From Bacteroidota bacterium (lineage in GTDB: Bacteria > Bacteroidota > Bacteroidia > Flavobacteriales_D > Sanyastnellaceae): a stretch of 33,726 nt of DNA. A program made the position numbers and the translations under genes. The stretch is taken from NCBI GenBank assembly GCA_027593035.1, contig JAQCJQ010000015.1:1-33726 (forward strand), given 5' to 3'. A model generated the notes under the pieces. That model worked only from the letters and a program-made list of their open reading frames with translations. It was not told the origin of the DNA and searched no databases. Below are positions 25,394 to 31,112 of the stretch, one piece after another; positions within the stretch are counted from its first letter, which is position 1, and each line of letters starts with the position of its first letter.

Positions 25394-26616
25394 CGTATTT
25401 GGAGTCAACGGATTGGCTGTTCCAGCAGCTGCCCATGTTTCAACGGCAAGGTCCGGCGGCCTACAAAGCCAATTTGGACGGTACAAAGTATGTCCTGGAG
25501 AAGATGGGTCGTCCCGATTTACACTTGGATGGCATCATCCATGTCGCCGGCACCAATGGCAAAGGGTCCGTTTGCACGGCGGTTTCGAATGCCTTGGTTG
25601 AGACGGGATACCGCGTGGCACTTTTCACCTCTCCGCACCTCGTTGATTTCAGAGAACGGATGCGGGTTTGTGGTGAGATGCCTTCGGAGTCGTGGGTGGC
25701 TGAGCGCGTCACTCGATTCAAATTGGAGTTGCCCGAATGGTCGTATCAGCCGTCTTTTTTCGAATGGACTTTCGGGTTGGCATTGCTTTGGTTTGTCGAA
25801 GAGCAAGTGGATGTGGTCGTGCTGGAAACGGGCATGGGAGGGCGGTTGGATAGCACCAATGTTTTCCCCTCGCCCCTTGTGACAGCCATTACCAACATTG
25901 GGTTTGATCATCAGCAATTCTTAGGCGATGACATTCGCAGCATCGCTGGAGAAAAAGCGGGGATCTTGAAAGATGGTGTTCCTGTTGTCTTGGGGCGCAT
26001 GCGTCCGGAAGCGCAATCGGTGATTTTGGCTGCGGCATTGCGCACAGGGAGTGAAATGCATTATGCGGAACCGGCCAAGGTGATGACGCCGGAATTCGGC
26101 CCCTATTGGCCGGAGAATGAAGCGACGGCATTGAAGATTTTGGAGGTCTTGGCGGATCAGCCCGGATGGCGGAACTGGAATCTACCGCTCAAGGTGCACG
26201 CCACGGGGCATCGAGGAAGATGGGAGTGGATGCGTCCGGCGCCTTCGGGCGCTAAAATTTTGGTCGACTGCGCTCACAATGTGGACGGTCTTGAGCGATT
26301 GATTGCGGCCATTGAAACCATCGATCGGGATCGTTTGTTGCTTGTGTTCGGAACGGTCTCGGACAAGGACCTCACGGATGTTTGGCCTCTGCTTCCCCCT
26401 GAGGCAATCTATTTCTTTTGCGCAGCGAACATTCCACGGGCACTCGATGCCGCAGAATTGCATGAAAAGGCGCGGCAATCCGGACTGAATGGTTCAGCGT
26501 TCGATTCCGTTGCTGACGCGTTGAATGCCGCGACCAAGGACGCTGGTCCCAAAGATTTAGTGGTTGTTCTGGGCAGCATCTTCATCGCTGCAGAAGCCCT
26601 GCAAACGGCTCAATAA
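25390..26616 (+). CDS. folC: Bifunctional dihydrofolate/folylpolyglutamate synthase (FolC)
   Basis: FolC joins Glu to dihydropteroate and lengthens the polyglutamate tail of folates, using ATP. The 408-residue product is of normal length. Its P-loop is GTNGKGS (54-60), followed by LFTSPHLVDFRERM, the Mg/folate-site stretch ETGMGGRLDSTNV, ITNIGFDHQQFLG then IAGEKAGI, and the C-terminal Mur-ligase-like domain starting with GHRGRWEW and DCAHNVDGLERL. The start overlaps the tonB stop (25390-25393), so translation is coupled even though the pathways differ; this tonB-folC order is, from memory, common in Flavobacteriia. Its stop overlaps that of the convergent gpmI by seven bases, with no terminator between. 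Confidence 0.96.
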   Translation: MTYLESTDWLFQQLPMFQRQGPAAYKANLDGTKYVLEKMGRPDLHLDGIIHVAGTNGKGSVCTAVSNALVETGYRVALFTSPHLVDFRERMRVCGEMPSESWVAERVTRFKLELPEWSYQPSFFEWTFGLALLWFVEEQVDVVVLETGMGGRLDSTNVFPSPLVTAITNIGFDHQQFLGDDIRSIAGEKAGILKDGVPVVLGRMRPEAQSVILAAALRTGSEMHYAEPAKVMTPEFGPYWPENEATALKILEVLADQPGWRNWNLPLKVHATGHRGRWEWMRPAPSGAKILVDCAHNVDGLERLIAAIETIDRDRLLLVFGTVSDKDLTDVWPLLPPEAIYFFCAANIPRALDAAELHEKARQSGLNGSAFDSVADALNAATKDAGPKDLVVVLGSIFIAAEALQTAQ

Positions 26617-28124
26617 AGGGCGCGGCCTGTCATGGCGTCCGGTTGTTGGACATCCATCAATTTCAAGATCGTCGGTGCCACATCAGCCAGGATTCCGTCC
26701 CTGACGGTTTGAACCCGGTCCGATAAGAGGATGACCGGGACGGGGTTGGTGGTGTGTGCGGTGTGCGGCGATCCATCGGGATTGCGCGCGTAATCAGCAT
26801 TGCCATGGTCGGCGATGATGATGAAATGATAGCCCTGGCTTTGTCCGGCTTCAACCACCTCCCTTAAACAAGCGTCTGTCGTTTCTACCGCTTGAACAAT
26901 CGCGTCAAATACCCCTGTATGTCCCACCATATCGGGATTGGCAAAGTTCAGACAAACAAAATCGGGTCTTCCCGCTTTCAATTCGGGAACAATCGCCGCG
27001 ACAATATCATGCGCGGACATCTCGGGTTGGAGGTCGTAGGTCGCCACTTTTGGGCTGTGTGCCATCAACCGAGATTCCCCTTCAAACGGCTCTTCACGGC
27101 CGCCATTGAAGAAGAAGGTCACGTGCGGATATTTTTCAGTTTCAGCAATCCGGATTTGTGTTTTTCCCGCCGTCGCTAAAGTCTCACCCAACGTATCCTC
27201 AAGATTGGGTTTGTCATAGATGGTGTGGACGCCTTCAAAGGTGTCGTCATAATTGGTCATGGTCACATAGTGCAGCTGCAACGGGACCATGTCAAATTCG
27301 GGATAGGCTTTTTGAGTCAACGCGGAGGTGATCTCCCGGCAACGATCGGTTCGGAAATTGAAGCAAATGACCACGTCGTTGGCTGAAATCGGTGTTGGTT
27401 GACCGACGATAAAAGGAGGGATGAATTCATCGGTAGTTCCTGCGGCATAATGTGCTGCAATGCCAGTATCCGCCGATTCGTAGACATTGCCTTCACCGCG
27501 AACCAACGTGCGATAGGATTGGCCAATGCGTTCCCAACGGTTGTCGCGGTCCATACTGAAATAGCGTCCGTGAACGCTGGCAATGCGTCCGCCCGTAGCT
27601 TCCAATACCTCCTCCAACTCTGCAATGTAACCTCGCCCAGTTTGCGGCGCTGTGTCCCGACCGTCGGTGAACGCATGCACAACAAATTCACCCACTCCGG
27701 CTTCATTCGCGGCATGGCAGAGCGCATTGAGATGAGCCAGTTGGGCATGGACACCTCCTTCGGATACCAGACCCATGAGATGCAATCGAACGCCGGGAAC
27801 GCGCGCGGCTTCAAAGGCAGTTTGCAAGGCGGCTTCTTGTTTGAACGACCCGTCAGCAACAGCGCGATCGATGCGCAACAAATCCTGATACACAACGCGC
27901 CCTGCCCCAATGTTCATGTGGCCCACTTCGCTATTGCCCATTTGCCCTTCAGGCAATCCAGCGTGTTCGCTGTCCGTCCGCAAGGTGGCATTCGGTGCGC
28001 TACGCAGCAGACCATCCATGAATGGAGTGTTGGCGGCCGCGATGGCATTGGAATCGTCCTTGTTTCCGATGCCCCATCCGTCGAGGATGATCAGCGCGCA
28101 TTGGGAGATGTTGGTTGAGTTCAT
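26610..28124 (-). CDS. gpmI: 2,3-bisphosphoglycerate-independent phosphoglycerate mutase
   Basis: GpmI interconverts 3- and 2-phosphoglycerate in glycolysis and gluconeogenesis through a phosphoserine intermediate and two Mn ions. The 504-residue protein is full length. Asp15 in LIILDGWG is a metal ligand and Ser65 in QMGNSEVGHMNIGAGR is the phosphorylated residue. FTDGRDTAPQTG, YFSMDRDNRWER, FNFRTDRCREI, FFFNGGREEPF, NFANPDMVGHTG and IADHGNADYA complete the substrate and metal sites. The start codon overlaps the stop of the upstream histidine kinase (28121-28124, ATGA on the minus strand), so it is translated from the same message. Confidence 0.97.
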   Translation of the reverse strand: MNSTNISQCALIILDGWGIGNKDDSNAIAAANTPFMDGLLRSAPNATLRTDSEHAGLPEGQMGNSEVGHMNIGAGRVVYQDLLRIDRAVADGSFKQEAALQTAFEAARVPGVRLHLMGLVSEGGVHAQLAHLNALCHAANEAGVGEFVVHAFTDGRDTAPQTGRGYIAELEEVLEATGGRIASVHGRYFSMDRDNRWERIGQSYRTLVRGEGNVYESADTGIAAHYAAGTTDEFIPPFIVGQPTPISANDVVICFNFRTDRCREITSALTQKAYPEFDMVPLQLHYVTMTNYDDTFEGVHTIYDKPNLEDTLGETLATAGKTQIRIAETEKYPHVTFFFNGGREEPFEGESRLMAHSPKVATYDLQPEMSAHDIVAAIVPELKAGRPDFVCLNFANPDMVGHTGVFDAIVQAVETTDACLREVVEAGQSQGYHFIIIADHGNADYARNPDGSPHTAHTTNPVPVILLSDRVQTVRDGILADVAPTILKLMDVQQPDAMTGRALY

Positions 28125-29062
28125 GGATTGAATGGAATGGTCGTAGTAATGAGGCAGCCGCCGCGCTGGCTGGATTCAATGGTGAGGCGGCCGCGGTGCA
28201 TGCGGATGATTTGATGGGCCAAGTACAACCCGAGGCCCGTGCCTTCAATGTCCTTTTGTCCTGGATGCTCGACGCGTTTGAATTGCTCCAAAACGTGTTT
28301 CCTCATGGAAGGGGGGATGCCCATTCCCCCGTCATCGAATTGACACAGAAGGGCATCGTCTTTCCATTGCAACCGGATGTCAAGGAACGCTGAATCAGGG
28401 CTGTATTTCAAGCCATTTTCAATCAAATTGCCCCAAGCAAGCAACAGCGCGTCGGAATCGCCTTGCAACAAGCCGTGTGCATTGCCCTCGTGTGCGATGT
28501 TGATCTCCCGATGCCGAAAAGGGCCAATCCGATGGCGCCGGACGGCTTCAGCTATAATTTCTTCCGCGTCGTACGCCTCGCTGCTCAGGTTCTTGCCAAA
28601 GACCAGGCGGTTGCTTTGTAAGATATTTTCAACACGTTGCTCGAGTCGTTGTGTTCCGATTTGCGCTTCGTTCAGGAGTTCCTCCGAAGTCTCCGCGTCC
28701 ACGCGATGTTTTTGTAGCGTATCCAAAGCGAGGCGAACGGCCGCAATGGGGGTTTTCAATTCGTGGGTAACCGCGAGGAGGAAATGCCGTTCCCTTCTGG
28801 CGCGCTCACGATCGCGTTGGAGGCCTTTCCAGATTACACGAAACCCAAGGGCGAGCAACAACAAAAACACCAAGCCTTCCCCAAGAATCATTTCGGTAGA
28901 GCGCGCTCGCAATTGCGGTGCTTCTCCCTGTGCAATGGCGATATTTTCGGCTTGTAGTGATACCAATAACCAAGCCCACCAGCTGAATTGCAACAGGATG
29001 TAACCACCCAAAAACGCCGTTAGCCAGATCCTTTGCTTGGCACCAAATCGCTTCATCCCCAT
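28121..29062 (-). CDS. Orphan sensor histidine kinase
   Basis: The 313-residue protein has two membrane segments (about 13-35 and 59-77) around a short external loop of some 23 residues, then a cytoplasmic kinase core. The phospho-accepting His100 sits in VTHELKTPIAAV, the N box is LIENGLKYSP (Asn216), the G1-like box is DDGGMGIPPSM (243-253) and the G2 box is GTGLGLYLAH (275-284). The loop is too short for a large sensor domain, so it may sense membrane state or a partner protein. No response-regulator gene adjoins it, unlike many flavobacterial pairs. It is coupled by a 4-base overlap to gpmI. ATGs at 29062 and 29056 are both possible; a -7 box at 29074-29067 would make the first almost leaderless and favours the second. 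Confidence 0.9.
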   Translation of the reverse strand: MGMKRFGAKQRIWLTAFLGGYILLQFSWWAWLLVSLQAENIAIAQGEAPQLRARSTEMILGEGLVFLLLLALGFRVIWKGLQRDRERARRERHFLLAVTHELKTPIAAVRLALDTLQKHRVDAETSEELLNEAQIGTQRLEQRVENILQSNRLVFGKNLSSEAYDAEEIIAEAVRRHRIGPFRHREINIAHEGNAHGLLQGDSDALLLAWGNLIENGLKYSPDSAFLDIRLQWKDDALLCQFDDGGMGIPPSMRKHVLEQFKRVEHPGQKDIEGTGLGLYLAHQIIRMHRGRLTIESSQRGGCLITTTIPFNP

Positions 29063-29066
29063 GGCG

Positions 29067-29074
29067 CAAAATTA
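29067..29074 (-). promoter_or_regulatory. -7 box (TAnnTTTG) before the histidine kinase gene
   Basis: On the minus strand the sequence reads TAATTTTG, an exact consensus match, only a few bases before the kinase ATGs. It would give a very short leader, and no -33 element stands at normal spacing, so it may be a chance match. Confidence 0.35.
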
Positions 29075-29111
29075 CAGCAGAAGACCATGGGCATGCGTTC
29101 GTCCAAAGACC

Positions 29112-29894
29112 TTAAAGTCGGATGCAGCGGATTTCCTTGGATAAATCAGGATTGGCTGTGAGCATGCCCCATTCATAGAAGTCCACAGCCTGCGTCCAAT
29201 GCGCATCTTGGGTCAGTTGATTCCAAGCGTGTTCCATGTCTGCGGACCAATGGATGTCATCGCAGACGAGCACGCCGTGCGGTCGAAGCCAAGGCGTAAG
29301 TTGCTTCACATAGGCCAACAAGGCGCTGCCAATGTGGTGGCCGTCGATGAAAATGAGGTCAAAACCGGGATGGTTTGAGGCCTTCCATTGATCGATCAGC
29401 AGAGGGAGGGATGCGGAAAAGGTGCCTTCGCTCAACACAATGTTGTTTAGGCCCAAGGTCTCCCATTGCTCGCGCGCCAGTTCCGCAATGGCGGGATCGC
29501 CTTCACATGTCATCACAGAGTCAGCGCTTTGGGCCAAATAGGCGGTGGTCAAACCGAGTGAGGTTCCCAGTTCGAGAACATGCTTTGCCTGGATGCTCTT
29601 GGCAAGATTCCCCAAAGCAACGGCATGCTTCGTACGCTTGAGCGATTTCCTCGCTATGTCACGGATGGTCTGTGCTGGTCCTTGTGACCCAGCACCAAAA
29701 TCGAGGCGCTGGATTTTGGTGGAGTTGGCTTTCAGTTGCTTTCGACACGCCTCAATCGCGGGATTTCCGCCCTCCATTTGGTTCATGGATTGCAGCAAAC
29801 CAAACAACCAGGGGGGGTGAACGGCTCTCCAGGAATTGGAGTTTTTGCGCCATTGAACCCAGCTTCGAATGCGATGTGACCAAATATTTTCCAC
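29112..29894 (-). CDS. Class I SAM-dependent methyltransferase
   Basis: The product has a Rossmann methyltransferase core: motif I VLELGTSLGLTTAYL (residues about 106-120 from the GTG start), CEGDPAIAELAREQW as the acidic strand 2, FDLIFIDGHH as motif IV region, and VCDDIHWSADM. This resembles the O-methyltransferase-3-like branch found in Bacteroidota. The motif RAVHPPWLFGLL before it matches the family's usual HxVHSPFVF-type N-terminus. The frame runs up to an ATG at 29948, but a -7 box lies at 29907-29900. A GTG at 29894 is therefore my preferred start (260 residues), which would make the message nearly leaderless; the ATG at 29948 (278 residues) is the alternative. The substrate is unknown. 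It is divergent from tRNA-Val, and the histidine kinase gene follows 49 bases downstream on the same strand. Confidence 0.8.
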   Translation of the reverse strand: MENIWSHRIRSWVQWRKNSNSWRAVHPPWLFGLLQSMNQMEGGNPAIEACRKQLKANSTKIQRLDFGAGSQGPAQTIRDIARKSLKRTKHAVALGNLAKSIQAKHVLELGTSLGLTTAYLAQSADSVMTCEGDPAIAELAREQWETLGLNNIVLSEGTFSASLPLLIDQWKASNHPGFDLIFIDGHHIGSALLAYVKQLTPWLRPHGVLVCDDIHWSADMEHAWNQLTQDAHWTQAVDFYEWGMLTANPDLSKEIRCIRL

Positions 29895-29899
29895 CTGAC

Positions 29900-29907
29900 C
29901 AAAAGTA
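29900..29907 (-). promoter_or_regulatory. -7 box (TAnnTTTG) of the methyltransferase gene
   Basis: The minus strand reads TACTTTTG, an exact match. Transcription would begin near 29894, exactly where a GTG codon opens the methyltransferase fold. It stands 26 bases from the divergent tRNA -7 box, so the two promoters share upstream DNA. Confidence 0.45.
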
Positions 29908-29933
29908 CAATGCAGAGAACATGAAAATTGGAT

Positions 29934-29941
29934 TATCTTTG
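29934..29941 (+). promoter_or_regulatory. -7 box (TAnnTTTG) of tRNA-Val
   Basis: TATCTTTG is an exact consensus match ending nine bases before the mature tRNA 5' end, a plausible distance for a stable RNA promoter. The second tRNA copy near 33661 lacks an exact equivalent. Confidence 0.6.
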
Positions 29942-29950
29942 CCCCCATTC

Positions 29951-30028
29951 GGGCGATTAGCTCAGTTGGTTCAGAGCACCTCGTTTACACCGAGGGGGTC
30001 GGGAGTTCGAGTCTCTCATCGCCCACCA
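29951..30028 (+). tRNA. tRNA-Val (anticodon UAC)
   Basis: A complete cloverleaf can be drawn: acceptor GGGCGAT / ATCGCCC, D arm GCTC / GAGC, anticodon stem CCTCG / CGAGG around the loop TTTACAC (anticodon TAC at 34-36, reading GUN valine codons), T stem GGGAG / CTCTC around TTCGAGT, discriminator A and a genomically encoded CCA. Position 8 is T and position 9 is A, as usual. It has an upstream -7 box and a downstream terminator, so it is probably a single-gene transcript. Confidence 0.96.
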
Positions 30029-30031
30029 AAG

Positions 30032-30074
30032 CGGAATCTTTCTCTTTACGAGATCGGTTCCGTTTTTTTTTTTT
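30032..30074 (+). terminator. Terminator downstream of tRNA-Val
   Basis: Outer arms CGGAA (30032-30036) and TTCCG (30058-30062) enclose a second small stem TCTC / GAGA, and the structure runs directly into twelve T residues (30063-30074). It begins four bases after the encoded CCA end of the tRNA. Confidence 0.7.
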
Positions 30075-30156
30075 GGCTTGAAATGAATGCCAATTCCGAT
30101 TTCACATCGGCGAGAGTCTTTGGGATTTCTTTGAAAAGGCTAGGATCATCAATTGG

Positions 30157-30900
30157 CTAGGGGTCTGGCCTGTCAGCGTTTATGGCTTGTTCAAGTGTTT
30201 TTAGATGCTCATCTTTTTTGGCCTCCACAACTTTCTGCATGCGTCCTTCGATCAAGGTGATGTCGTCATCACCAAACAAACCCTGTTGGATAGCTTGAGC
30301 GGTGAGGATGTTGATTTGGGATTTGCTTCCCAATTGCATTTTTAGCAGTGGGGAAAGTTCGACCCCAATCTTCCCCATGTCCTGAATCCTGTTTGGTACA
30401 GTTCAACGACACTTTAGATGACACAGCTATGGTATTCAGCACATCGAACTGGGCGTTGAATCTGGAAATGCCATGACGCAATTCCGTGATGGATGCTGTG
30501 TCAACTAAAATGTTGTGAGCCTTTTGCAGGAGATGCCCACTTGTTTGGCCCACTGAATGTTTGCCGCACGGGTCTTTTCCTTCAATTCTTTTTTCTCTTC
30601 TGACATCATGCTCATGTTGCCAATGAAAGGAATGCCGACGGCTATAAATGAGGCAAACGACGGACCCATTGATTTAACCTAATCAATGATTTCAGGAACC
30701 ACGGGTGCGAGGGCATTTCCAATTTGGATTTGCGCTCCTTCAAGGGCTGACGATCCAATCACTACAGATACGGCCTGGACGCTACGGTTGGCTCCGCGAT
30801 AACGAACCCCAAATCAACACTTCTGTCATTGCCAATGTGAGCTGGGGCTTACCGGCACTTTGCCATTGGTAATCGAAGGACCCAACATAAGTGTTGATTC
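30157..30900 (-). pseudogene. Decayed gene with several frameshifts and a nonsense codon
   Basis: Coding-like peptide runs through changing minus-strand frames. From upstream to downstream these are: about 30900-30785 (contains SFDYQWQSAGKPQLTLAMTE), 30813-30682 (contains SSALEGAQIQIGNALAPVV and ends in an in-frame TAG at 30679-30681), 30669-30505 (54 codons, GPSFASFIAVGIPFIG, then SEEKKELKEKTRAAN), about 30545-30400 (HLLQKAHNILVDTASITEL), and 30404-30157 (GVELSPLLKMQLGSKS, LFGDDDITLIEGRMQKVVEA, stop). Joining them needs at least three frameshifts and one read-through. The pieces give a plausible alpha-helical protein with one hydrophobic segment and a Lys/Glu-rich helical part. I do not recognise the family. 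A phage tape-measure-like or toxin-like origin is conceivable but unsupported. It lies between the two tRNA-Val copies. Confidence 0.5.
30812..30899. repeat. Nested inverted repeats near the pseudogene's upstream end
   Basis: AATCAACACTT (30812-30822) and AAGTGTTGATT (30889-30899) form a perfect 11-bp inverted pair. Inside it, CCAATG (30832-30837) and CATTGG (30864-30869) form a second pair, with centres five bases apart. No transposase is present. It may be a remnant of a small mobile sequence or a chance structure. Confidence 0.4.
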
Positions 30901-31045
30901 AGCTAAATCACGGAGATGTCCAAGTCATGGAAAATCTTCAAGAAGAATAGGTGCATGCCTTGCCCACATGATTGGGGTAGGCGCGCCTCGCGTGAACCTG
31001 ACCTTTCGTCGCCTTCCGGTGAAGTGAGCAGGCGGCCTGAAAAAA

Positions 31046-31077
31046 AATCGGCCGCTCTCAACAGAGAACGGCCGATT
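31046..31077 (-). terminator. Terminator of the Ig/FISUMP surface protein gene
   Basis: The stem AATCGGCCG / CGGCCGATT, a mismatch, and then TCTC / GAGA close on the loop AACA. On the minus strand the stem runs into eight T residues (31040-31047 on the plus strand are A). It begins about 35 bases after the stop codon of the 31113 gene, so it should end that message. Confidence 0.85.
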
Positions 31078-31112
31078 ATAAATTCAAGAAATTATCTTGC
31101 CATCAATTGCTA

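Noticed and set aside
29672-30160. Plus-strand open frame of 162 codons running across the tRNA-Val gene
   Set aside because: It reads straight through a well-formed tRNA and its terminator and opposes the methyltransferase gene; the peptide has no recognisable features.
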